Positions 20,778 to 34,300 of a stretch of 64,000 nucleotides of DNA are shown one piece after another. Numbering within the stretch: the first letter of the stretch is position 1; the number at the start of each line of letters is the position of its first letter. The stretch lies in the NCBI GenBank assembly GCA_037127255.1, contig JBANSL010000013.1, positions 14,280,688 through 14,344,687 on the forward strand. The letters run 5' to 3'. The position numbers were made by a program, and so were the translations under genes. The stretch is from Persicaria tinctoria. Taxonomy: Eukaryota; Streptophyta; Magnoliopsida; Caryophyllales; Polygonaceae. The notes under the pieces are model-generated. The model saw only the letters and a list, made by a program, of their open reading frames with translations. It did no database searches and was not told the origin of the DNA.

Positions 20778-23700
20778 ATGGCAAGCAGTTTGAAAGTGGA
20801 CGAGCTCAGGGATGAACTCTTCAAACGCGGCCTCAGCACCGCCGGCATCAAACCTACACTGGTTCGTTCTGCCTCTTCAACATCTCACTTTCTCTCTCCG
20901 TCTCTCACATTTGACTGATTAGGTTTCTGATAGTGATTGTTGCTGTTGCTGCTGCTGCTCGTTGTTTGCTTGTTTTAGGTGAAGAGGCTTGAAGCGGCTC
21001 TTCGCAAAGAAGCTAAGCAGTCGGCGGACGGCGGGGCCGGCTACGATGTCAAGGCGGAGGTCGGGAAGAAGAGGGAGAGAGACGACGAGAATGTGGATGG
21101 CGATGGTGAAGTTAATGGTGAGGACGAGGGCCAGCATAAGAAGATTAGCGCGGTTGAGAAGTTTCGTGCGATGACGGTGAAGGAACTGCGAGAGGAGGCC
21201 ACTGTCAGAGGCGTTCCGACGGGCGGGACCAAGAAGCAACTGATTGAAAGGCTCTGTGCTGATTCCGAGAAGGGGGATGCTGATGATTGTGGAGGTTGGA
21301 CCTTCTATTCCTTGATTACTCGTCCGTATCTGCTTGCTTGGTTGTTTGGAAAACGAAATTCGTTTTTTGATGTTGTTTTCACTCCGTCCTCTTCATATGA
21401 AATGATTGGATTATTCCTTTTAAAATTCCATTTCTGAGGGAGTAATGAACTTTTGACTGTTATAATAATTTAGTGAAAGTAGAGAAGGAGGATGATGAAG
21501 AGGAAGAAAAGAAAGAAGATCATAAAAAAGAGAAGTTGGTGACAGCAACTAAGAAGGGATCAGCGGTGTTGGATCAGTGGCTTCCGGATCATATAAAGAA
21601 CCAGTACCATGTTCTGCAAATGGTATTTCCAGAATTCATTGAAGTTACATTCATACATTTTCTTATTGCTGGTTGCTAACTAGGGAATGTGACTTCCTTC
21701 CATGGATATTGTTTCTGATTCAGGGAGATGAAATTTACGATGCAATGTTGAACCAGACTAATGTCGGAGATAATAACAACAAATTCTATGTTATCCAAGC
21801 TTTAGGTATGCTAGAATGCAACTATCGAATCTGATTAACATTTCTGGTGGGGTGCATTGCTTTCTTGTTTAGTTAAACGTCATTATGCCACATAATTTTT
21901 GTTGGTTTTGTATTTAATTTGTATGCAAAGTTACCCTTTGAGCTTATTATCAGGACAGCGGCAAAAGAAATCTGACAAAATGTGAAACTGAGAGCAATTT
22001 CAAACAATTTGCATTTGAAGCATTATTCAATGCTCAATAGATATTGGAAGCCAACAAAACTGAGATTGTTTTAGTTCCAGAATCCATTGTTACACCCTTG
22101 TTATAAGGAGAAAAGAGAGTGAATATGCCTGTGCCAACTCTGAAGCTTTATAGAACAGTACATTGCTAGTTATGCTCAAGTCTATAAGGATGAACTGCAT
22201 TGTGGTTTCAGCGTTTTAAATTTTTAATCTTTATACTATTTGTTGTTTTGATTTGAATGATTGCTAGAAGATGATTTATTTCTTTATAATCTGTTTTTGC
22301 GTTCTGCAGAAATGGATGGTGGTGGTACATTCATGGTGTATACTAGATGGGGCAGAGTTGGAGTAAAAGGTCAGGATAAACTGTTTGGTCCTTACACATC
22401 CCGTGAAAGTGCTATACAGGAGTTCGAGAAGAAGTTCTGTGATAAGACAAAGAATTTATGGTGCAACCGTAAGGACTTTGTTTCATATGCAAAGAGCTAC
22501 ACTTGGCTGGAAATGGACTACACTGAAAACGAACAGGATGCAGTTGAGTGTCTCTTTCATTTTTTTTTTTTAACTTAATAGTCCAGTTATTCCAATATGG
22601 GAAACACTGTCATATATTATGTATCCATCTTTTATGTACTGGATTGCGAAACTAAAACTATTGGTTTGATTTGGTATATTGTGATCTGCTATGGGATACA
22701 GGTTTTACATATGCTTAACTCCATTTCTGATGTTTCTATTTTCTTCATTCTTGCATGAAAATGATATTCTTTAGTTCCATGTATCTTTAGTGATTTGATT
22801 GCTAACTTATGACAATTGCTCATATATATGTTTACTTTTGGTCCTGAACTGCAACTCGACCGGCTTTTTACTTCTAAGTCTTGGTTATCTCTTTCAGGAC
22901 AAAGTTAAGTCAAGCTCTTCATCTACTATGCAACCTCGAGTGTCCAAACTTGAGCCTCGTGTAGCAAGTTTTATCTCTCTTATATGCAACATTGGCATGA
23001 TGAAACAACAAATGATGGAAATTGGTGAGTGCTTTAATCTTCAAAGCTTTTCAAATAGATGGTTTGCGAATTTTTCATTTGAATAATAGTAAAAGCCAAA
23101 GGCATTTCTTGGCCTCTAAAGCCAAGTAAATTTCATTTGAAGCTTATTACTTGGCTGATTTACTTCTTGAAATCATTCGTTTCTGTTGTTGTCCTTTAGA
23201 GATGCTTTTTGTTTTCAGGATTATTATTATTTCCATTTCCATTTTGAGCTTATGGGCTTTTTTTGTAGGGTATAATGCTGAAAAGTTGCCCCTCGGGAAG
23301 CTTAGCAAGTCGACTATTTCAAAGGTACATATACGTTATATCCAAATTTTGGATGGCATAACTGTCCATTTATTATGTGAATGCTAGTATATAGGCTGTA
23401 GATGGCAATTCCCAATCAGTCAGGTGGAGCTAATTAAGTTTTACTAGAGAAACCAAGTGCTCTGATGATCTTTTGTTGCTCCTTTTTTTATTTTTCAATT
23501 TCTAACAATAAGATGATTCTGAAATGTGAAGAGAATACATGGTTTCATTCTTATGATTGCGATTATTTTTTATACATTGGTTATTGATATGGAAATTGTT
23601 ATGAGTCATAAATTTCAATGGTGGCTTAGCTAGTAGAGCAGCGTTAAGGTTAATGTAGCTTCCACATATTTGAATAGAAGAATGTTTTTATTGCTGGTCT

Positions 23701-26400
23701 CTTCATTATCAGGATTTCTACTTGATAACTTATGTATATTACAGGGCTATGATGTATTGAAAAGGATATCTGATATAATGGGCCGAGCAAACAAGGCTGA
23801 ACTCGAACAACTTAGTGGGTATGCAATCTAGTCTTTACATATTGTGTTTCCTTAATCTGTATTGGTGCGTAAATCTTTTTAATATTATCGTGTCTGCTTT
23901 GGTAAAAACTTCATTATTTGATTTTTATTATTGAGTGGTGTAAATTATGGAAGAAATGGCTGTCATGGCTTCTTATTATAATTCTTTCAAATTGTTCTCT
24001 ACAGAGAATTTTATACAGTCATCCCTCACGACTTTGGCTTTAAGAAGATGAGTAAGTTAGTTCTCCTTATATATCTGTCCATGGCCTTGTTTGTTGTCGC
24101 TTGCCTTTCCTGGATGAATATCTGGAATTTTTAACATATTTGATCTGACATGAATCTAAAAATTGACAGGAGAATTCGTCATTGACACTCCTCAGAAATT
24201 AAAAAACAAGTTAGAAATGGTAAGTACTAGGTACACATCTTTATTTTCAATTGTAGTGCTAATCATAAGGGTAATTTCTGAAACTGATTGAGGTACTTGC
24301 TTCGACTTTGCCCAAATACTTTTGAGATGCTTGTAGAATGAGCTTTTTCTACTGCGGATTCATACTTTCAAATTAGCTTCCTGTAGTCTTCTCATTTTGT
24401 AAAGTAATTGAGGTGAGGCTGCTGCTAACTTTTTCCATGCCTATAATTGAAGGTTGAAGCACTTGGTGAAATTGAACTTGCAACGAAATTGTTGAAGGAG
24501 GATATTGGAGCTGAGGTAACTCATCTTTGGACTGTTAGCTAATACATAGTTCCTGTATTCAACAAATTTATTCAATACCTTGCCTTCATTTATATGATCC
24601 CATTCAGCTGGAACATGTGGAAGTAATATAGATATCTCAATTTACAGGATGATCCCTTGTTTTCTCAATACAAACGCCTTCACTGTGATCTTATGCCACT
24701 TGAAGCTAATTCAGAAGAATCCTCGATGGTAAGCACACTTGGTTGATGTCTAGGAAAAATTAATAGTCAAATGAAATTTAATTTTCCTCTGGACTGAGCA
24801 TTTATCATAACACCAGGATTGGGAATAAGGGCATTATTCATGATGCACTTGTGTGCTCTAATTGCCGGTTCAGAACTTGTGTGCTCTAATTGGATTATGC
24901 AGTGACCATGGAGTTTAGAATGCTGATCATGGGTTCATTTGTCTCACTGTAATCAGGTGGTTAAGTATTTGAAGAACACACATGCTAAAACACACTCAAA
25001 CTACACAGTAGATGTTGTTCAAGTGTTTAGGTTGTCCAGGGAAGGGGAGAGCGAACGATTCAACAAGGTAAATTCTGTAGTGGCTATATAATTCTTGCGA
25101 TGCTAGCTACTTCTCTTCAGTGATCATGCTCTCTTTTTCTTGCCTTTTTTTATTATAAAACTTTTGAACTTGTGTGCAGTTTTCTACTGCAAAAAATAGG
25201 ATGCTCTTATGGCATGGGTCAAGGCTCACAAATTGGACTGGAATTTTATCACAAGGTATCTGATACTTTAAATAAGTTTTTCTTGTATCCTCTAGATTTT
25301 GGTTTATTTTTATTTTTTATATATTTTTTTAGAAGCAGTGGTTGATTCCACGAAATGTTCCAACAGGTTTGCGCATTGCTCCACCAGAAGCTCCTGTAAC
25401 AGGATACATGTTTGGGAAAGGAGTTTATTTTGCTGACATGTTCTCAAAGAGTGCCAACTACTGCTATGCTAGTAAAAGTTCGAGATCTGGTGTACTACTT
25501 CTATGTGAGGTATACTTCTTCTAGTTGCTTCTCTTTCTACTGAAAAGCTAGATGCCCTTTGTTGCCGAAGTCATTTTCAGGGATTAGAAGGATTAACCAC
25601 TACACCAGAGTGTATGTTGTCCTCTGGTGTACTACGTCTTATGTTGTGTAGTTTCATTAATTTATAATCCTGCATACACCACCAAATGTAAAATAGATTC
25701 AACTACGTTCTTTTATCTAATATGCACCAATCTTTTGAGATTTGCGCAAGTTTTGAAAAGACTTGGTATTTTTTTTTTTCAATAGGTAGCTCTAGGTGAC
25801 ATAGAAGAGCTTCTGAATGCAAATTACAATGCTGATCAGCTGCCAAAGGGAAAGCTAAGGTATGCTGCCTGAATCACCCTTTATGTTTTCTGTTAGCCGC
25901 TGCCATGGCTTGCTGTGGTTAGTTTCATTGTCAGTAGAATTAAAACAACATAAATGTATTCTATCTTTTACCACATAACATACTTCTGAAGTTCACACCC
26001 TATGTTTTCTGTTAGCTGTTGCACTGTTATGGACTACATAGGACTGTTGAAGCTTAAAACAGTACTGTTAAACTTGCAATACATTGAATTCTCAAATGTC
26101 TTGTGCAGCACCAAAGGAGTTGGAAGAACCGCTCCTAATCCAAAGGAAGCCCAAACTCTGGAAGATGGAGTTATAGTCCCATCTGGACGGCCAACAGAGC
26201 AGAAAGGTCGCTCGGTAAGACAGCTCATACATTCTTCAAAGCTGATCCTAACAAATCATGTTACTCCGTGGCTGATTGAACTTTTATGATATCCGTATTC
26301 CTTGTAGGGAGCTTTATTGTACAATGAGTACATAGTATATAACGTAGATCAAATACGAATGCGATATCTGTTGCAAGTGAACTTCAACTTCAATTGGTGA
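20778..26400 (+). CDS. PARP2: Poly(ADP-ribose) polymerase, PARP2 type
   Basis: Nuclear enzyme that adds ADP-ribose chains from NAD+ to proteins at DNA breaks. Exons: 20778-20861, 20979-21294, 21474-21622, 21724-21805, 22310-22542, 22898-23024, 23269-23324, 23745-23818, 24005-24051, 24170-24219, 24453-24515, 24648-24728, 24957-25067, 25180-25255, 25367-25509, 25786-25859, 26109-26214, 26308-26400; 1965 nt, 654 aa, all introns GT-AG. Two SAP DNA-binding motifs (about 1-36 and 93-122) flank a basic acidic linker. The WGR domain follows ([11 protein letters not shown] near 222), then the PARP regulatory helical domain (about 300-420) and the catalytic domain (about 430-654). The triad is intact: His503 (WHGSRLTNW), Tyr537 ([16 protein letters not shown]) and Glu631 (YNEYIVYN). 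Length and domain order match plant PARP2, and no zinc fingers are present as in PARP1. The exon 5 donor (GTTGAG) is the least certain splice site. Confidence 0.95.
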
Positions 26401-27405
26401 CTGGGTTCAAAACTGTTGCAAACTTGATCCATCCGACGTGCTGCTAAGGAAAATGTGTATAGCTCATTAGCGGTTTCAACAAGTGAGCTGGGGGCTTCTG
26501 GTGTGCACCGAAAAGTGCAAATTTTGCTTGAACAATGGCTGAAGTCTGCTGACTTACACTACTGAAACCCTCCTTTTGTGAAAAGACCAATAATGTAGAT
26601 TGTGCAAGCTTATGCTTGTATGAGTTGTATCTCAGCTATAGAGAGTTAATCATCTCGTTGGGAAATTGTTATATATATATTTCCCCCCTTTAAACTGATG
26701 TCAATTGTACTTGATATTTGAGTTCGTTGATGTTATCTGTGCCCGAGAAAATCCCAACCGCGCACCCATTCAAGCACAAAACTGTGTTTCAGGGCTCGAA
26801 CTCAATACCACTACTTCTTCTATTAGATGAGATATATAATCATCTCATACTGTGGTCATTGCCTTGAATACTTTGATTTTTGCCATTTTAAAGATACTTT
26901 CCAATCAAGTGTATAAGCAATTAGCATATCATGCTGAACGAGCCCTTAGAGATGCTAGGATGTAATTGGTGACTTTTAGAGGATGGAGATGCAAACTGTT
27001 TCTTGTTTTGACTTGTAATGTTTCTATGACAGAGACTTCATTTGAAAAAGTCAGTTACTGAGAATGTTGGATGATGGCATGCAAGTAGCCATGTTTGAAT
27101 TGGTCGAAATCAATTAAGTTGTCAAACTATCTGCGTAAGGGAAAGTGGCCCAAGGCATCCATCACCATTGATAATCAATTGGAACTTATACAGACAATGA
27201 CATTAATATCTATGAGAAACTGCCAAAAACCGCCCCTTATTTAGGAAATTACACAAAACCCACCCACTATTTACAAAAACTTTGCAGCTGAACACCCATC
27301 TATATACATCAGTTAAATTTTGAAGAAAGTCAATTTACAGCACATTCCAATAGAAAACTCTTACTTGAAAGTGAAAACCATCAAACTTAGTTGAGATTAG
27401 AGAGC
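26401..27405. other. PARP2 3' region and spacer
   Basis: The first 250 bp or so should be PARP2 3' UTR. After that there is no gene. A transposon end lies at 27215-27310 (separate entry). Confidence 0.6.
27215..27310. mobile_element. Isolated Mutator-like TIR remnant
   Basis: GAAACTGCC..AACCGCCCCTTATTTAGG..CACCCA resembles the left TIR of the MITE at 9444-10147. No partner end is visible nearby. It lies just downstream of the CRK-A stop codon. Confidence 0.5.
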
Positions 27406-29886
27406 TTAACGAGGGTATAGGTCTTTTTCCAAGTTCAAGACATCGGTGGAGACCTCCGATCCAGTTTGCTGGTAGGAGCTATGTGGAGTATCCACACCAT
27501 GGGCAAAGGGAGAAGGCGGAGACGGAGATGGGAGTTCCATGCCTCTGCTGTTAAGCATGAGAAGCACCGTGTACATCGTAGGCCTACTCACTGCCTCGTA
27601 CTGAGCACACAACAATCCTATTTGGATGCATCTCCCTACTTCCATTCTCGAAACTGTGGTTCGTAATGTGGGGTCTATTAGCTCTTCAATCTCCCCTTCG
27701 GTCCACCGTTTCCATGCCTACAAGATTAGTTTATCACCATGAAGAGGATATGTAGGAGATCTTACAACATAAAAGATATGTTGTGTGACTTACATAGGCT
27801 AAGAGTCCCTCTGAGTGTTCTAGCTGATATTGTTGGCTACTGCTTCGACTAGTTATGATCTCCAAGAGTAAGACTCCGAAGCTATAAACATCCGACTTAA
27901 CAGAGTATTGCCCTGCCAGTAGATACTCCGGTGCCATATATCCACTTCATAGATGAAAACGCGGTGAATTAATCCTAGAAGAATGCACGTAAACGGATCT
28001 TGTAGTACTAAATCTTACCGTGTCCCAACGATCTTGGTTGTATTGCTTTGTGTTTGGTCAACTACGACCTGCTTTGCAATGCCAAAATCCGCAATTTTCG
28101 GGTTCATGTCTTCATCTAACAGTATGTTGCTTGCTTTGAGATCGCGGTGTACAACCTTATGTCTAGAATCTTCGTGAAGATAATGAAGGCCGCGTGCGAT
28201 TCCTTCTATGATCTTATACCTTGTTTCCCATGGAAGATGCTTCGTCTTGCTACGATCTGCGTTTTCATATACCATATTATCTTTCATTGAAGTACATATG
28301 ACAGACAGTTGGATTGATTCAGCAACTTGAAAGGCTTTAAGGCTACCGAAAAGATAGTAGTCAAGGCTCAGCTTAGGCATGAACTCGTAGACAACGAGTC
28401 TTTCTTCGCCTTCTGTGCAGAATCCGACAAGTTTAACAAGATTTCTGTGCTGAAGCTTCGCTACCAACTGCACCTCATTGATGAACTGTTTGACACCTTG
28501 CTTGGATTCTTCCGAAAGTCTTTTAATGGCTACTTCCTGTCCACTTTGAAGATTACCCTGCCAACAAGAATGTCAGCATCAATTCAAATTCTCATGACAA
28601 TGTAAGAAGCCAGTATATCATTGGTTCATCGGTACCTTATAGACAACGCCAAATCCACCTTCTCCGAGTTTGTTTCTAGATGAGAAGTTTTCTGTTGCAG
28701 CCTTCATTGTCCCTAGATCAAACTGCGACGCACCCTCTATCTGATATTTGCTTTCGCCATATGCCTCTGTCATATACATGTATGACAGAGGTATCAAATT
28801 TAGCCTCTATAAGAAAAATCTAGCTATATATGTCCTTCAAATTATACCAGTTCTAGGAGTAAAACGAACGAATTTTACCTTCGTGTTTCTTCTCGACAAC
28901 CTTGAGACGGGATCGAAACAAGAAGACACTCACTAGAAGCAGCAGTAGTACCGCAGCAGCTACTGGAACAACGATTCTTATGACATAAAACTCGGCGCCT
29001 TTTCCTGCCAATTCAGATAACACACATTAAAAGACTATCAAAATGACATTGAACAATGACAGTAAGCCAGATTAGCTCATTTACTACCTTTATGATCAGA
29101 TGTGGAGGTCTGATTCGGTATTGGATCCGAAGAACCATTTGTTGATGGCGGCGGAGATGTTGAGCCGAAGGCCACAGTGTCATACATGAGACGACAGCTC
29201 GGAAGATTGAAGAGCGCGTAATTACTCCCAGAAAGACAACAATCCCGTATAGCGCCACGAGCTCTTTCCAAGCACTTCTGGCACTGAGTGCCATTAAGGT
29301 CAGGAGTGCACTGCACAAGGCAATAAATCGTCTGTGAATCCGTCACAGCAATCTCCCCCTTCGCGTAGTTCTTCTTCGCACTCGAGTTGAAAGCAGCTTG
29401 TTGATTCAGTCTATCCACAATACTCCCAAGGGACTGAATAAACTGTCGAGGATTCGAGACGTTGCTTAGGCTCCAAGATACAATCCCGGGCTCCTCCTCC
29501 TCGACCGAGAAAATGGACCTGTTGGAATAGCGAAGCGTGCACTCCTTGTACCAAACTATGGCCTCTTTCTCAACCGGGCACCTCGAAACGATCTCGCTTG
29601 CTGCGGCTTTGATGCAGTCGTCGCAGTCTTGGGAGCTGAGGTCGCCCCTGCAGTAGTAGAGGCCGTAGACTGAGTTGGGATCGGATCCCGCGGTGAGGTT
29701 GTAGAAGCTGTTGGAGGCGGCTTGGGAGGCGAGGGCGGGGAGGAGCTGATTCAGATTGCTGCTGTAGAAGCTGTTGGCAGTGAAGTTGTTGGCAGTTGTG
29801 CAGTTGTAGAATATGAAGTTCGGTGCACCGCTCGCAGCTCGAATCGATAGCACTAAGAAGATGAAGCACAAGTAAGAAGTCGACAT
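27406..29886 (-). CDS. Cysteine-rich receptor-like kinase (CRK-A)
   Basis: Plasma-membrane receptor kinase with extracellular Gnk2/DUF26 domains. Exons in coding order: 29886-29088, 29004-28879, 28766-28636, 28557-28347, 28256-28019, 27944-27794, 27717-27406; 1968 nt, 655 aa. Residues 1-20 form a signal peptide. There are two C-X8-C-X2-C motifs ([13 protein letters not shown] and [13 protein letters not shown]) and a membrane helix in exon 2 ([17 protein letters not shown]). The kinase has the glycine loop GEGGFG (343-348), the VAIKRL lysine (364), HRDLKASN (Asp461) and ADFG (Asp479), so it is probably active. The seven-exon layout is the CRK family pattern. CRKs act in immunity and stress signalling; the specific ligand cannot be told. 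It is the first of three tandem paralogues, separated from the others by inserted transposons. Confidence 0.94.
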
Positions 29887-31388
29887 GGTTTCACCTAATT
29901 GAAGGTAATGAAATCAATTCAAAGTTTGTATATAAAGATGATGATATGAAATTAAGTTAACAAAAGTAGTTTATACTTTGGGTTGCTTTAATGTACAATC
30001 ATTTAACAATTAACATGTCATGGCGTGTTTGACATTGCTGCTACCAAGTTGCAGTACGTTGATCTTAGAATTGACCCAATCAGAATCAGCTAACCGATAA
30101 GTGTGTTTGAAGCTAGTTTCATGGAAAATAAGTCACGAGAATTTAATTTGTTAAAATTTAGAATTTATAAATATACTCGAATTAGTGTAAGTCCCATTTC
30201 GGGAATGAGAATATATTAATATTCTAAAATTATATGTATTTTATTTATAAAGACCTATAAAAAAATATGAATATAACTACAATAAATCTAAAGTATAATC
30301 CTAATTAAAATGATCAATATGGATAATGGCATAAAATTAATTATCATGTTTACTATTTAGATTGAAACTTTAGTTATCATATCGTTAATATATGGACTAA
30401 TACACAATTTTCTACAATTTATAATTTATACTTGAATGTAAGTAGTTTCAAAAGTGAAGTGATAGTGATATTTGAAGAACACAATAGGGAATATAAATAA
30501 GACAGAAATACGGGGGTTGAATAGAGTATGGGTAATTTTCGCAATGTATAGTTAAGGTGTTGAAATGAGTCTCAAGATCTTGAGAGCTCTTATGAATCTT
30601 GTGTATGAAAATAAAATTATCAAAGTAATATGCGGAAAATAAAGCTGAAAGAGAAACTTAAAGAAAACGAGAATTGTTAACGAGGTTCTACGTCTCTGTC
30701 TAAGGTTATCCAACCTGTAGGATTTAACACACTTTTATTTCTCCTTTTCATACGAGTCCTAGATACAACCTAGAAGAACTTCCTTTCTTCTAACCACTTG
30801 AAGCCTTACCCGTTTGTATCTAGTCAACCTAAAATACAGAGAAATAAAAGCCCTACTCTACGTCTCCGCCTGGTTATCCAACCCGTAGGATTTAACACAC
30901 TTTTATTTCTCTTTTCCTTATGAGTCTTAAATACAACCTAGAAGAACATACAGAGAAATAAAAGCCCTACTCTTACCAATGTATGTGTATACGTTTGAAT
31001 ATCGGAATACTCTTAGTATAATTCTAGAACAAAAAAGAGAACAACGAGATAAATATGGATGATCGAATACAGTAAAAGACTTTGAGTGCTCAGATTTTCG
31101 CTTGAGTGTTGTGTATCCTTCTCTCTTGCATTCTTCTCTATTTATAGTCTTCCACTCCTCTATTTGATATACGTTTGAATTTAAATTCTTGGCTCACCCA
31201 TGTCCGAAATTGGTGCATCAAAATCTTCACCTCCTTTGGATCGAGCATCATCTTCATATGATCTTATTTCGGTTGAGAAAAGATCTCCAAGTGCAATCTC
31301 CGTTCGAATTTCAAATAATAAGATCTTTGTCAACCTTATCCTGTATCAAATCTTAACAAACAATATCTAACAACAAAATTATCTTAAA
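29887..31388. other. CRK-A upstream region and spacer
   Basis: AT-rich. Promoter elements cannot be assigned with confidence. A partial tandem duplication lies at about 30688-30975 (separate entry). No gene seen. Confidence 0.6.
30688..30975 (+). repeat. Direct duplication of about 90-110 bp
   Basis: Two copies (about 30688-30780 and 30858-30935) share TACGTCTC, GGTTATCCAACC, GTAGGATTTAACACAC and ACAACCTAGAAGAAC. CAGAGAAATAAAAGCCCTACTCT follows each copy in part. Probably a relic of a retroelement or of local tandem duplication. Confidence 0.75.
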
Positions 31389-34300
31389 CTAGTGTAATAG
31401 CCGTGCCTTGAAGGCACGGGAGCTTGATCCATTTTAATTTGAACATCATTTTATATATCTATATAATACTATATTAATATATATACGTGTTTACAAAAAA
31501 AATATGTATAAAGTATTTTTTTTATAATTTTTAAATTAGTTGGAAAGAGATACGATACAATTTTGAAAATGATTTAATAAGGTAAAGTAGTAATAATACT
31601 CAAACACACCACCTAATATAATTTGAAATAAATATATAATTATTATCATTAGCATAGATCTAAAAAGTAAAATATAAGCTCCCGTACAAATATTAAAAAA
31701 TCATAAGCACATGGTTGTGTGAATAATTTTGAAGTTATGTAGATGTACATAACTTATTCATTATTTTCATGAGAAAGATGGTTAGAAAGAGAGAGAAATA
31801 AATAGTGAAAATAAAGGTAAGATGGTAAAAAAAAAGATCCTTAAAGGTAGAAAAGTGATCTAAGAAGCCTCATCCAAGATGTAAAATAAGCATTAGTAAT
31901 GCTTGTGAGTCTTAAAATATTATTTATTTTTCAATAGTCATTTAAGATGTCTAAAATAATTAAATTAAAAAAAAAACACTTTTTGGCTCTAATTGATTTT
32001 TATAATTAATTTTTGAAATCGAATATTTACAAATTGATTATTACATGTTCGTTGTATGTAGACATTGTGGGGAATATTGCAATTGGTTAAATATGATAAA
32101 TCAACAATTTCAATATCCAAGACTAAAATCAGCCAAGACTTGATGAATGTTCAATGTACGTAGACGATTAAAATATATCACAAATTGACATACAACATAT
32201 CAAATTAAATAATATTTTAGTATAAAATTAGGAAACAAAATATGTTTAAAATAGGAAACAGATATTTTAAAATTTCAGCAATAATATTGACCAATAAGAA
32301 AATACAATTTGAATAAAACAATTCAAATTTAATTGTAAGCGTGACACATCAACAAAAAAATATCTATATAATACGTAAAATTTGAAAACAATAAGGTAAA
32401 GTAGTAAACATGTCTCAATATTTATGGCAATATAACCGGAAAAAAAAAGGAAATGGATTCAAATCCTATTTAAAATAGAAAACAAATATTTTAAAGTTTC
32501 CATAATAATATTGACCAATCAGAAAATCTCATTTGAATAAAAAATTCAACTTTAATTGTGGGCGTAACATGTCAGCAAAATGCTAGCAGAATTAGTAATA
32601 TACTAGTGTAATACCCGTGCCTTGAAGGCACGGGAGCTTGATCCATTTTAATTTGAACATCATTTTTTTATAATTTATAAATTAGTTGGAAAGAGATACG
32701 ATACAAATTTTGAAAATGATTTAATAAGGTAAAGTAGTAATAATACTCAAACACACCATCTAATATAATTTAAAATAAATATATAATTATTAGCATTAGC
32801 ATAGATCTAAAAAAGTAAAATATAAGCTCCCGTACAAATATTAAAAAATCATAAGCACATGATTGTGTGAATAATTTTGAAGTTAAATATGTAGATGTAC
32901 ATAACTTATTGATTATTTTCATAAGAAAGATGGTTAGAAAGATAGAGAAATTAATAGTGAAAATAAAGGTAAGATGGTAAAAAAAAAGATCCTTAAAGGT
33001 AGAAAAGTGATCTAAGAAGCCTCATCCAAGATGTAAAATAAGCATTACTAATGCTTATGAGTCTTAAAATATTATTTATTTTTCGATAGTCATTTAAGAT
33101 GTCTAAAATAATTAAATTATAAAATAACACTTATTTGGCTCTAATTGATTTTTATAATTAATTTTTGAAATCGAATATTTACAAATTGATTATTACATGT
33201 TCGTTGTATGTAGACATTGTGGGGAATATTGCAATCGGTTAAAAATGATAAATCAACAATTTCAATATCCAAGAATAAAATCAGCCAAGAATTGACGAAT
33301 GTTCAATGTACGTAGACGATTAAAATAGATCACAAATTGACATACAACATATCAAATTAAATAATATTTAGTATAAAAATAGGAAACAAATATGTTTAAA
33401 ATAGGAAACAGATATTTTAAAATTTCAGCAATAATATTGATCAATAAGAAAATACCATTTGAATAAAAAATTCAAGTTTAATTGTGAGTGTGACACATCA
33501 ACAATATAACCGAAAAGAGATTGCAATCGGGAAAAAAATGGAAACATGTCTCAATATTTACGACAATATAACCGAAAATAAAAAAAAGGGAATGGAATCA
33601 AATCATATTTAAAATAGGAAACAAATATTTTAAAGTTTCCATAATAATATTGACCAATAAGAAAATCTCATTTGAATAAAAAATTCAACTTTAATTGTGG
33701 GCGTGATACGTCAGCAAAATGCTAACAGAATTAGTAATATTAATAGATAGATAGATAGATAGATATATTGCAATAGGAAAAAAAAATGGAAACATGTCTC
33801 AATATTTACGTCAATATAACCGAAAATAAAAAAAAGGAACGGATTCAAATCATATTTAAAATAAGAAACAAATATTTTAAAGTTTCCATAATAATATTGA
33901 CCAATAAGAAAAGCTCATTTGAATAAAAAATTCAACTTTAATTGTGAGCGTGACACGTCAGCAAAATACTAGCAGAATTAGTAATATTAATAGATATTGC
34001 AATCAGAAAATAAAAAATGGAAACATGTCTCAATATTTACGGAAATATAACCAAAAATAAATAAAAAAGGGAATGGATTCAAATCATATTTAAAATAGGA
34101 AACAAATATTTTAAAGTTTCCATAATAATATTGACAAATAAGAAAATCTCATTTGAATAAAAAATTCAACTTTAATTGTAGGCGTGACACGTCAGCAAAA
34201 TGCTAGCAGAATTAGTAATATTAATAGATAGATAGATATATATTGCAATCGGAAAATAAAAAATGGAAACATGTCTCAATATTTACGGCAATATAACAAA

